The notes below the pieces were generated by a model, which was not told the DNA's origin, made no database searches, and was given only the letters and a program-made list of their open reading frames with translations. Both the position numbers and the translations under genes were made by a program. 64,000 bases of DNA, from the NCBI RefSeq assembly GCF_000005505.3, contig NC_016133.3:37971237-38035236 (forward strand). Direction: 5' to 3'. Shown piece by piece: positions 35,314 to 45,939 of the stretch (positions are counted from its first letter, which is position 1; each line of letters starts with the position of its first letter). The DNA comes from Brachypodium distachyon (Eukaryota > Streptophyta > Magnoliopsida > Poales > Poaceae).

Positions 35314-36358
35314 ATGGCCATCGCCCACGCGGACGCGGTGATGCCCTCGCCGCCGCGGATCGCCGTCGCGGGGTTGGTGCTGCTGATGCGCCACGCCTTC
35401 GTCGCGGCCGCAGCGCTCAGCTACCTGAGCTTAGCGAGTGCGTGGGTTGCCTGTGCAGCCTGTGCCGTCGTGGCCGTTGGATTCGCAGCTGGACGCGGCG
35501 CCTGGTGCGAAGCTGGTTTCCTCGTGGCATTCGCGTCTCTCAAGGTCTTGATCCTCGCTGCCGTTCTCTTTGGTACGCTCGTCCTCGCCATGCTGCTGGC
35601 TGTGTGTGGCATGGCCGGAATGGGATTCCTCGGATTCAGCTTTTCCTCTGACGCCAAAAAGGTATATATCCCGGATCGAACAAGTTTCTTTTAATCTTGA
35701 TTTTAGCGGATTGTATAGGTAGAGTCGGCTCTAGTTTATTTGACATGTGCACAATGCACCCTTAAAATAGAGAGTTGCTCTATTTTTTTCAAAACAAAAT
35801 TTAAGACAAGTTGTTAAAAAAATACTAAGTTTGTTCTGGATGAGTACATCTGCATTTTAATTTTGATCTTAGAGGATATGCTTCCATTTTTGAAGCATTT
35901 GGTTCTGCATGTGTTGTTCATAGCTGGCATTTACTCATATTGTTTTGTTTTGACTGTGCCTGGTCTGGCGTGTCGACCTCACGCAGAGTTTTGGACCGAC
36001 CAAGGAGTTGATTTCGGAGTTGCTGCATGACACTTGCGTGCAACGGTTGCTCGCGTCTCTGACCTTCTACCTAATATCGAGCGTCACTTGTCTGGTTATC
36101 GAGAGGCTGTTACCAGTGAAGGGATCTCAGGGTGAAGAGATTGGTTCTGTAATTGTGACTGTGTGGTTGTTACTGTTAGGCGCCTTGGTAGTGAGTTGCT
36201 TTGTCATGGTTCCAACTGCCGCACTGTTGATCTGGAGGATAATGTGGACAGTCAAGCAGAAAATTGAAGAGATTGAAGCAGAACTGTTGCTGATGTACAG
36301 TCCCTCTACCTCGGCATTGAAGCAACAGGGTTTGGAAGACACTGAAGCAACGGTGTAG
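35314..36358 (+). CDS. Gene C: four-helix membrane protein of unknown function
   Basis: Exons 35314-35661 and 35987-36358 join in phase 0 (AAAAAG/GTATAT, ACGCAG/AG), giving 239 aa. Exon 1 has two hydrophobic blocks: ALSYLSLASAWVACAACAVV, and a long one from FLVAFASLKVL to GMGFLGF. Exon 2 has LLASLTFYLISSVTCLVIE and a run ending GALVVSCFVMV, then RIMWTVKQKIEEIEAE, a short helical tail. After the stop, TTTGAG/GTACTT is a donor that fits splicing to the 3' exon at 36884 (ACAAAGCTAAGAAGAG). It is more distant from A and B than they are from each other but clearly the same family. It is duplicated together with the P450 as gene D. Confidence 0.75.
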
Positions 36359-36883
36359 TTTGAGGTACTTTTCCATAGCTTCAGCAATTGGCACCCCCTC
36401 TTGCTCTTTGTGTCATGTGTACTACACTCTCCAGTTTTCATTTCCCTTGACTGCTGAATGGAGATTTTGTTATCTCGCCTGGTTGTTATGCATTAGCTTT
36501 CACAGCAAACCTTGATGATAGTTCATTGACACTATTTCCTTTTTAGTTACAGTATTTTCTGATAGCTGAATGCCGTTCTAAAATTGATAGTGCTTATTGG
36601 CGGTACCTGATGTTATGGATTCATATCATCAGGTGTAAATTGTAAGTATTAAGTAATACTAGCACTACCAGCTGAAGCTGACAAAGAAAACAGGAATTAT
36701 ATGAAATCCCAAAAACGTAGGATACAAATTACCCCTGTTTTTGGAGAATGGGTGTCATCGACTGATTTAAGTCGATCTGCTTTGAACAATGCGATCACAT
36801 TTACATCACTGGATGCTTAATGTAGATACTGAACTTCTGTTTATGTGCCTAATCTGATGGATGTCTTGGTTGTTTTTTAGCAG

Positions 36884-37050
36884 ACAAAGCTAAGAAGAGA
36901 AATAATTGGCTGTAACAAATGGAGAAGGAGGTACAATACATTGCACTCGCTGACGGTTTTGTTTGATCCCAACAGATACGAGTTTCTGGGGAGGAAAAAT
37001 ATCAAGTTTTTAACAGACATGTTGCTTTCTACTGTCACTAGAAGTTTATC
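36884..37050 (+). other. Conserved 3' exon of gene C
   Basis: Follows TTTTTTAGCAG; ACAAAGCTAAGAAGAGAAAT then GATCCCAACAGATACGAG, shared with psi1 (15954 onwards). Probably spliced 3' UTR. Confidence 0.5.
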
Positions 37051-37299
37051 TGTCACCTGCTTCTTTCTAAGTACCTATTATAGCTAGTAAGAGGTTTGCC
37101 TTGTCGTTATGAGTCTGGGAATGATATGTAGGAGTATTACTCGTTATGCTTCATACTCTCGCAACTCTATGCTATGTGTATATCCATATATATGGTGGAA
37201 TTGGCTTGTGTATGATGCGCCTTTGGGTCAAATTTTTTGTTCGAGTATCCTATTAATTGGAAGAACAGACAGGCGAAGAAGTAGACCGAAGACCGTCCA

Positions 37300-38529
37300 G
37301 TCGTATCGTCATTGAAGATGAGGACAGTCCAAGAGGCAGCCGCATGCAGTCCTCGGCGTACTTGGCAGCGGCGCCATTCGCTGCCCCCTGACGATGATCA
37401 ACGGCTCTAAAACCCCTCAAACTATGATTAATCTGATTTTGTACATTTTGGATGTAAATTAGGCCAGATTTGATTTCAGGGAATTTTGATCCGTTGGCAA
37501 TAGATTTGTTTTCGAGAATATGTCGGGAATACATTTGAGGATGGAACTTCTTTCTTTGCACTCTGTGCCAGGGCCCAAGGATGAAGCAAGGAAAGCTGGG
37601 CCCTGTCAGCCAACACCTGCCTAAATGACGTAGACGCTTGGCCTGCAATCGGTAGGCTTCTTCTGGGCTCAGTTTTTGGGCTCGGTTCGTGGAGCTTGTT
37701 GAGCTTGGACTTGTCATGCAGAAAATGGACGATGTTGGCGCCCCCGTGGAAAACGCTGAGAAAACGGCAGCCCTGACCCGGCACCGACAACACTCCGGCG
37801 TACGTGACTGTGACCTAGCCTGTCGCTTGTATACCGTACATCTTGTTGCAGTCGGATGCTTGTACAGGGGTACCAGCTTGCAAGGAGACGAGGGCGAGTT
37901 GTACCCTATTGCAGCGTGTCGATGCACGTTTTCCATAGCCGCATCATATTGCAGGACAGATTTCACGATTTTTTTTCTCGACTGGCCTCCTCTGCCCTCG
38001 CGGACGTTTTTCACAGAAATAACCCCCTCCCAAAAGAAATTGGCAAAAATGATCTCGTGGAAAGCCCATAAAGCAACACGGGCCGTCAAATGGCATTGGT
38101 GGAAGGACGCGTGCAAGACTTTTTAGTACACAACGCGAAGTGTTACAGTACGTGCTATAGTGCATTCCGTCAATGTCATTGGCCAAAAGGCCACGTGTCG
38201 CTTTTTGTGTTTTTTGTCAGAATAGTTTTGTCAATAGTTTTTTGAAGGAGGCCATTTTTGACAAAAACGATTGACGAGGAGGCCACTCCCGCAAAAAATT
38301 CAGATTTCACATATATGTGTCCGTGTCACCTCTGTTCGACGAGCACATGTGCCACGCTAAGCTATTGCAGGCCGCTGACCGACGGTTCACGTGCTACATC
38401 AAGGACAATGGTCTGCCCGCCCAGAACGATACAACCATACATCTAGAGCTGTAACTTTGTGACCCTCGGGGTACCCTTTGACCCTCCATAGTTCAACCAA
38501 ATGCACTAAAGTTTTAAAATGACATAACT
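37300..38529. other. Displaced upstream region of P450-2
   Basis: Blocks at 37740-37860 and 38320-38445 match DNA upstream of P450-1. The homology is then interrupted by the MULE at 38539. No gene is supported. Confidence 0.5.
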
Positions 38530-38538
38530 TTTTGAAAA

Positions 38539-38821
38539 GAGTAAATTTCAAGGAACCACACTTTTTGTGGCATTGGTCTCACAAAACCACAGTTGTTTCT
38601 AATAGTCTCACAGAACCACAACTCTTAGGGCAGAGAGTCTCAAAAAACCCAAATCTCGAAGATTAAACGGCTTGACGGTGTTTCTGATGACCCGGGCCCA
38701 CAATACAGTATCCACGTCAGCCTCCCCGACCCGCCATGTGTGCCACGTCAGTTTCCTCCTCACCCGACCCGTTAACGGCTCTTTTAACACCGTTTCGGGC
38801 GGGCGCACCCCCAAATTCCCC
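38539..38821 (+). repeat. MULE-1 left terminal inverted repeat
   Basis: Inverted copy of 44249-44530; shared blocks include CTTTTTGTGGCATTGGTCTC, GGCTTGACGGTGTTTCTGA and CACCGTTTCGGGCGGGCGCA. Confidence 0.95.
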
Positions 38822-39189
38822 ATTTGTTTGTCCCGCCGACGAACCCTAGCTGATCAATCCCTCAATTGGAGATGGAATCGACAGGAGCCGGCGAGGTTTA
38901 GGTCTTTCGAAGTGCCTTCCCTTAGCGCCCCTTCCCCGCCGGTCGAGTTTCAACCCTAGCTTGTCGTCGCCGTCGAGCTTGGATGGGCCGTAGCGGATTC
39001 ACGGATGAAGGGGGGGTGCCTCCATGATGTCGTGGCTGAGGGATTCAGTGGCTAGCAGCTCCATTGAGCGTGACAAGGTAAACCATTTCAACCTAAGCAC
39101 CCCATAGCTCGATTTGTTGAGGCAGAGTTTCGAGTTTTTGAGTTTTGAATATTTGGTGCAGTTGAGTAAATGATGTTGTAATTTCGAAT

Positions 39190-39607
39190 GGAGTATGATA
39201 ATGGGTATGTAGACTTTGATGACCTGTTGAATTAAGAGGAAAATCTTGGATATGTGGAACATCAGGACTTCGGCAATGTCAAAAAAGTTCAGTCGAATGC
39301 CTTTGGTCCTGCAGAATATGTGAAGCAGATACGTACTCTTGATGCACTTTTGTTTGAAGAGAAGAAAGGGAACCAAAATTTATGTGACAAGATGTTGAAG
39401 TTGGAGTTTGAATTAGCAGCACAAGATCAAGTGAGAGAGGAATTGGAAGGGAAAATTGAGGAAGGGAACAAGAAGATAGCAGAACTGATAGACAAGGTTG
39501 AAGAAGGGAAGAGGGAGGAGGCTGATTTGAGGTGTTTTGCAATGGTGTCATGCAGTGTTGCTGTCACTCTAGGTGCAGTCATGTATTGTTTGTACTCAAA
39601 AATGTAA
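39190..39607 (+). pseudogene. MULE-1 second gene: coiled-coil protein with C-terminal membrane segment
   Basis: The frame from 39254 gives 117 aa. It has a heptad-like charged segment (about residues 25-92, ELEGKIEEGNKKIAELIDKV) and ends with one hydrophobic segment (SCSVAVTLGAVMYCLYS) and SKM. The same frame reads back to about 39190 (MEYDNGYVDFDDLLN) through a TAA, so the N-terminus is probably lost. It lies on the opposite strand to the transposase, converging on it, like the two-gene layout of autonomous MuDR. Whether it is a mobility gene or a captured host gene cannot be told. Confidence 0.5.
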
Positions 39608-40066
39608 TAAGTGTTCTTGATATTTGTTCTAAACTAGTTGTATTTCCTGAACTTTCTAAATGTTCATACTGCAGTAGTTGTGTTCTGTTTAAGTGGAGTT
39701 TGCTGCCTTACATTTTAGTTACAATATTAGTTGTAAACATCATCTGAACAGATTCAACGTCACAGCATAAACAAAATCATAGCATCCACAACTTGACAGA
39801 AATCAAGTACACATAAACAAATTGACAGAAAACAAGGTCACAGAAAGAAATTGACGGCATTTAAACAGATTCAGTGCCTTACAAGTTGACAGCATCCACA
39901 AGTTCAGACAATCAATTCATTTCTAAACAAGTTCAGACAACTTCACTTCTAAACAAGTTCACAGCAATCTCAGTGCCTTACAAATTGACAGGCCAACCAA
40001 AATATAGAGTTCATGCTCAGTCATACATCACAGACAAAATATAGAGTTTTAATGCAATGTCATACA

Positions 40067-43000
40067 TCATTTGTTTGCTCCCTTGGAGCAGTTGAGATAC
40101 TGCCAAAACCTGCTTTGTTCATATCTTGGAGGTAGTTTCCCTGGATTACTCCTTGCAGGCCTACCTGATGTAGAAGGCTGTGCTGCTGCAGGTGCAGATG
40201 GAGCAACTCTTGGTGGCTCGAACTGTGCAGCTGCTGTCTTAGATCTAGTTGGTGCCTGTCCTGGAGCTGATGGTGCTGCTGCCTTTGATCTAGTCACAAC
40301 AGGTGATGTCTTGGCCCTTCTAGTTGCTGCATGGGTTGGAACTGATGGTTGTGCTACCTTGGATCTAGTCACAGCAGGTGATGTCTTGGCTCTTTTTGCT
40401 GTTGCTGGAGCTGATGCTGTTGGAGCTGCTGGTGCCCTTCCTCTTTTTGAAGCTGGTTTTGGAGCTGCTCTTCTAGCCCTTCCTGCTGCTGATGCCTGAT
40501 TGCTATTCCCTGCTTCTCTTGGGGCTGCATGTTGCTGGTTGTTATTCTCTCCTTCTCCTTCACTTGGGGCTGCTCTGTTGCTCTGTCAACATAATGGAAC
40601 AAGAAGTTGCAGTTATGGAAATTAGCATGAAAATTGGAAAAATGTAGATCTTAACTAACCTTATGTTAATTCTTTCTTATGGCCAACTCAGGTTTCAAAG
40701 GAAGTGCACAGTTGGTGTATCTGTGGCCTTTCCTTCTGCAGTTAGAACAAGTAACGGTAACCAGTCTGCCTCTCCCCCTTGGCTCTTCTTTTTCATCACC
40801 TATTTTTCTTTCTCCTACCAGGATGAACGAAGAACTGAGGTGGATCAATGTCTCTTGAGGCTGTGCTCAACCAATCATGTTGTCCAGGAACAGGAAAGAC
40901 TACCTCATTGTGAGCTGCAACATACAGTGGCTTTTTGAAAAAAGGACTGGCATAGTCTTCAGGGTGCTCCTTAGCTTTATATATGGCACAAATGGCATGC
41001 TTGCAAGGTATCCCTGTCAAATCCCATTTCCTACAACCACAAGTTCTGGCATCCAGGTTCACTACATATGTTCTGGTTCCAGATGTGACCTGCCATAAGC
41101 CCTTTGCTGCACAGACTGGCCTGCAATACTTGTGATTCTTTTTTTCAATTTCTAACTTTTCTGCATAAGTTGGTGTTATTTCCCACTTTGCTTTTTCTAT
41201 CCCAACTCTTTTAGCTTCAAATCTGGCCATCAGCTTAGTTCTTATTCCACCTATCATGGTGACAATTGGCTTATCTCTAACTTGGATAATAAAGTTGTTA
41301 AAAACCTCTGACAGATTGTTCACAACTAAATATGTCTTACAATTTGTGTCCATTGCATGTCTAGGCCCAACATTTAGTGGGTATCTTATTAAGCCATTCC
41401 CATGCTTCCTCGGAATCTTGTTTAAGTCTATCCATTGCCATATCAAAATAATGTTTACTGAAAGCATAAGCTGCTGCATCCATATGTGATTTTAGGTCCC
41501 CTCTCCTAAACCCAGCAACTTTGAAATTAGAATAGATATGCCTTAAGCAATACCTATGCTCACATTCAGGAAACACACATTGGAGTGCAATAAGTAGTCC
41601 CTAAGAAATATAAATTACATGTGTTTAGTTATAACTGGCATCTAGAACTAATTATTGCATAGCTAGTGACAAGAAGTGGATATAGAATAGAACTAACCTT
41701 CTGTCTGTCTGACATGAAGGTCCATTTTCCAAAGTTCCCTGAATCCCCACCAAGACCATATTTCAATTGCTCCAAAAACCAACACCATGATGGAGTATCC
41801 TCTTTACTCACAACAGCAAAGGCTAAAGGGAAGAGATTGTTATTGCCATCCCTGCCGCTGGCAGCTAGAACTTGTGCCCCTGTGGTCAGCTTCACAAAAC
41901 AACCATCACACCTAGAAATCAAACCATAACCATACTGCAGTTAGACATGTTATCAACAACATTGAACAAGAAACAAATGGTAATTTTCATTTACCTATGA
42001 ATGGTCTGCAGCCATTAAGGAAACCCTCCTTCTATGCATTCAACATTATGAAAAGCACATGGATCTTGGATTCATTTGGGGATTTGGGTTATGAATTGTA
42101 GAAACAATTTCTCTGCTTTCAGCGTTGGTGTGGAGAACTGTAACTAGATAGTCTCTTATCCTCAAGTATTGCTCCTTGTGGTTGCCTAGCACCACCTCTT
42201 GTGCTTTAGCTCTATCTCTATTGTTGGGGAACGCGGTATGCTACGCTAGCACAAAATAAAAATTTCTACCGCTTCCGCCCGGATCAATGCTGTAGATAAT
42301 GGATCACGAGATTACCACTAGACGCGCAGACCCGTAGCGGAACAACATCATAGAATACTTAGTCTCACAAACAAATCACATATTTATTGATACATATCAG
42401 TGATGATGTTCAAGGACAATAACAATAACTCATGAATACATAGGAAATAACATCATCACATGATTGCCTCTAGGGCATATTTCCAACATCTCTATGCCAT
42501 CTGTTTGCTCACTTCAACCCCATATTTTCTCAAAATGGTGTCTTTCATTGACTGAATTTTGTAATCTAGGTCACTTCTTATGTTGTCTTCATAAAACTTG
42601 GCTAACCATGCACTGTTGATCCTAGTGGTTTCATGTGTGATTCCACATGTGTGGGGCTCAACTAATACTCTCAAGCAGTGTGTTTCTTCTCCTTTGATCC
42701 GTGATGACACCATGTAAAAAGGGCAAGGACCAGTTAACTTGCAGTTAACTATGACCATGTCCTTATCATTTCTGAGATATGCATAATCTCTAGTAATGTG
42801 ATAATTCTTCAGAGCCTTTCTAAACTGATGCACATCCTTGAAACACATCAGCACCTTGAACTGGGTGTGTGGCTTTGGCTTGTTCTCATCATACCAAATC
42901 CTGACCATATCCTTCTTTGCTCTGCCTTTTCTTTTCTTAGGTGCCTGGAACACAAATGACTGAGCACCATCATCATCAGTTGAGTATTCCAAATCTTTGT

Positions 43001-44161
43001 TCTCATCACTATCTTCATCACTCAAGTACTTATCTGCAGCTGCAGTGGCTGACCTTAGTTTATATCTAGCAACTCTGTCCTTTGCTGCCTTGGTCTTCAA
43101 TGCATATTGCTTCTTTGGCTTCTTTGGTTTAGCCTCATTGATGGCAGCTATTTCCTTCTGAACATCAGCTCTAACTGGATAAAGTTCCTCCACTTCACTG
43201 TCACCTTCAAATGTGTCATTAGGATCCACTCCTTCCTCCTCTGCAGAGCTGTCTAACTCTAAAGAGCTCTCACTGGAATATGAGCTGTCAGAAGCTGTGG
43301 GCTCTTCATCATCAACGATAGGGGCCTTCTCCTTGTCCTTCATCTGAACACCAACTCTGCACTCTTGATTCACACTTTGTTGTGTCCCAAGTACCTCATC
43401 CTGCACAAAAGATACCTTCTTTCTCTGTCTCTTCTTTCCAGCACCAGGGACATCACCATAAAACTCAACAAAGTTTTTGCTTGGTGAGTCAGTCTGTAGA
43501 ATTCTGTCTTTCTCAATTACATGCAAATTGATACACCTTGAAAACTTCTTAAACATGTGCGACTACATCATCAGAACCTAGCATCTCCCATCCACACATT
43601 CCTGTTCCATCACCCTTAGAATAGTACAGGTAATCTGCCTCTGTATAACCACTTGCCACCATTAACCCAATCAAGTCCTTATGGTTCAAATAAGACCTTC
43701 CCACTATCTGGTCACCTTCTTCGAAGAGAAACTTAGATGCAGTTTCACAGTCCACAACTGGTCCTCGAAACTATAATGCATAACAATGGTAGAAAATAAA
43801 AGTGCTTCATCAAAGAACACAGGCATACCACATATGCGCAAAATTAAACCTAAAGTTCAATAAAGATGGGGCCGCACATCGAACATGAATTGCGGACGAG
43901 ATACGAAACATGGATTCAAATTTGCTGCACTACGAATGGAAATAAATAAATTGCCCTCCCCAAAGACCTAGATCAACAAAAAACAAGAAGGAATCCACGT
44001 CGATCACAACCAATTTCTCCACCCCTCAAACCCTAGCTGGAACCGCCGCCCCGACGAAACCCTAATCGCGCGGCGGGGAAAAGTACAGAGCTGAAACGAG
44101 AGGAGAGAACGTACTCTAATCTGGTCGTGGGGTCGTTCCAGTCGAGGTCCGGAGCCGCCAT
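40067..44161 (-). pseudogene. MULE-1 transposase, MuDR type, broken
   Basis: Exon 1 is short (44161-44115, MAAPDLDWNDPTTRLE) and exon 2 begins at 43770. Visible parts in order: the N-terminal block CETASKFLFEEGDQ, an acidic region, the Mut DNA-binding domain (VLMCFKDVHQFRKALKNY, CPFYMVSSRI, EPHTCG), the DDE domain (DGCFVKLTTGAQVLAA, KEDTPSWCWFLEQLK, MSDRQK, then an intron at about 41585-41697 and CEHRYCLRHIYSNFK) and the SWIM zinc finger (CGCRKWDLTGIPCKHAICAI). A zinc knuckle (CSNCRRKGHRYTNC) and an Ala/Pro/Lys-rich tail with repeated RAKTSP-VTRSK follow. Damage: a shift near 43553, an LTR insertion at 42222-42488, further stops after it, and a shift near 41365. Confidence 0.9.
42222..42488 (-). 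mobile_element. Short solo LTR in the MULE transposase, 267 bp
   Basis: On the minus strand it starts TGTTGGAAATATGCCCTAGA and ends GCGTTCCCCAACA. It is flanked by TCTCTAT on both sides (42215-42221, 42489-42495), a 7-bp repeat rather than the usual 5 bp. The start resembles BARE/Angela-type Copia LTRs of Triticeae, but it is far shorter, so a TRIM-like or unrelated Copia solo LTR is more likely. Confidence 0.78.
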
Positions 44162-44248
44162 CGCTCGCCGCCGGCCGCCGCCGCCATCGTCTCCTCTCGT
44201 CTCCAGTCTGCCACCCTTCGCCTGTCCGAGTTGGGGAACGTTTTCGGG

Positions 44249-44530
44249 TGGGGAATTTAGGGGTGCGCCCGCCCGAAACGGTGTTAAGAGAACCGTCAAC
44301 GGGTCAGGTGAGGAGGAAACTTACGTGGCACACATGGTGGGTCGGGGAGGCTGACGTGGATACTGTATTGTGGGCCCGGGTCGTCAGAAACACCGTCAAG
44401 CCGCTTAATCTTCGAGATTTGGGTTTTTTGAGACTTCCTGCCCTGAGTTGTGGTTCTGTGAGACTATTAGCAACAACTGTGATTTTGTGAGACCAATGCC
44501 ACAAAAAGTGTGGTTCCTTGAAATTTACTC
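44249..44530 (-). repeat. MULE-1 right terminal inverted repeat
   Basis: Inverted copy of 38539-38821; ends CCTTGAAATTTACTC next to the target duplication at 44531. Confidence 0.95.
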
Positions 44531-44716
44531 TTTTGAAAAACTAGTTCATTTGTTTGAACTAAGAAGGATCAAAGGATACACTGAGAGTCACCATGTTGCA
44601 TCTCTACGTACATCGGCTGCAGTGCACTGAAGGTACGATGTACTACCAGACTACCAGGTATATGGGGCGCTCTAGCCTAAATATAGAAAGAAAAAAAAAG
44701 GAAATAGTATTCCCTC

Positions 44717-44727
44717 TCTATATAAGG
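44717..44727 (+). promoter_or_regulatory. TATA box of P450-2
   Basis: TCTATATAAGG, followed by GAGGCCGGCGAGG and TTTGATCCACAAAGC, which are shared with the P450-1 leader; about 80 bp before the ATG. Confidence 0.65.
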
Positions 44728-44803
44728 AGGCCGGCGAGGCTCTCTGTTTGATCCACAAAGCAAGCGTGTCGCAGCCTAGATCGCAGCTAGCTGAGCTAGC
44801 ACG

Positions 44804-45938
44804 ATGGCCATCTTCATTGCTTGCGTGTCCTCGCTCGTGCTCCTCCTCCTGGTCTCACGCTACGTGTACCAGCTGCTAGGCAACGTTCGCGGCCGTCTTC
44901 CTCCTGGGCCGCTGCCGCTCCCGATCATCGGCAACCTACTGGACGTGGCGTTCATGGGCCTGCTTCTGCACCGCTGCCTGGGCCGCCTCGCCAAGCGCCA
45001 CGGCCCGCTCATGACGCTCCGGCTGGGTAGGGTCGTGGTGATCGTTGCCTCCTCCCCGGACACGGCCCGCGAGGTGCTCCAGACCCACAACAACCTCAGC
45101 CTCGTGGGCCGGGTCCCGCCCGACGCGTGGCTAGGCGCGGGCCACGCCGCAAACTCCGTCTTCGTCCTGCCGCCGAACCACAGGCACAGCAAGTGGCGCT
45201 CGCTCGCTCCGGAGGGTCGGCACGGACCATCTGCTCTCGGCGAGGCGCCTCGCCCTGCTCCGGCCGGGCGTCCGGGGCCGCGATGGACGTGTTGTGGTAG
45301 GCCATGTTCGGCTGCCAGCTGGACGATGCGTGAGCAGCGTACCGCGAGCTGCACGACCTCGCGCGGCATGTCTGGGACGTCGGGCTGAAACCCAACGTCT
45401 CCGACTTCTTCCCGATGTTCGCCGCGGCTGACCACTCTGAAGCGTTGTCGGCGACAAGACACACGTCGACCACTCCGACATGGACCATCTCCCCTTCCTC
45501 CGAGCAGTCGTCAGGGAAACGCTCCGGCTGCAAATGCTCGTGCCGTTCGTGCCCAACAAGGCTGCCACGTCGGTGCAGGTGCATGGCTATACCATCCCCA
45601 AGGGAAGCACCGTCATAATGAACCTTTGGGGGGTCCACCACGACGCCGAGGTATGGCCGGAGCCTGACAGGTTTATCCCTGACAGGTTTCTAGGCGACAA
45701 GGAGTTCCATTTCCTAGGAGCGGACTTGGAGTTCATTCCTTTCAGCGCTGGAAGGCGGATTTGCCTAGTGTTTCCCCTCGCCAGTAGGATGATGCATGTG
45801 ATACTCGCCACTTTGCTACATCGTTTCGAATGGGCGCTGCCTCGGTTGGCTGAGCAAAATGGTGTTGATATGTCGGAGAAGATTGGGGTGACCTTGTCCA
45901 TGGCTAACCCTCTCAAGGCTATACCCAAGCCAATATAA
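44804..45938 (+). pseudogene. P450-2: deleted copy of P450-1
   Basis: The first 130 codons match P450-1 (anchor, PPGPLPLP, HGPLMTLRLG). The frame is then lost at 45198-45212, where an extra GCTC is present in a CGCT-rich run. About 90 bp corresponding to P450-1 33110-33210 are missing. TAG and TGA codons occur within the next homologous block. A second deletion of about 470 bp removes the end of exon 1, the intron and the I-helix. From 45440 the K-helix (RETLRLQ) to the end is readable. The heme loop reads FSAGRRICLV, with Val in place of the last Gly. It has no way to make a P450. It is the upstream half of the duplicated P450 and membrane-gene module. Confidence 0.92.
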
Positions 45939-45939
45939 T

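Larger units (their letters stand above)
38539..44530 (-). mobile_element. MULE-1: 6-kb Mutator-like element with transposase
   Basis: It is bounded by inverted repeats of about 283 bp starting GAGTAAATTTCAAGGAACC, roughly 95% identical, and by a perfect 9-bp target duplication TTTTGAAAA (38530-38538, 44531-44539), the Mutator hallmark. It carries a MuDR-type transposase gene on the minus strand and a second small frame on the plus strand. It inserted in the promoter of P450-2: matching P450-1 promoter sequence lies on both sides. Frameshifts and an inserted LTR show the transposase is dead. Confidence 0.96.
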
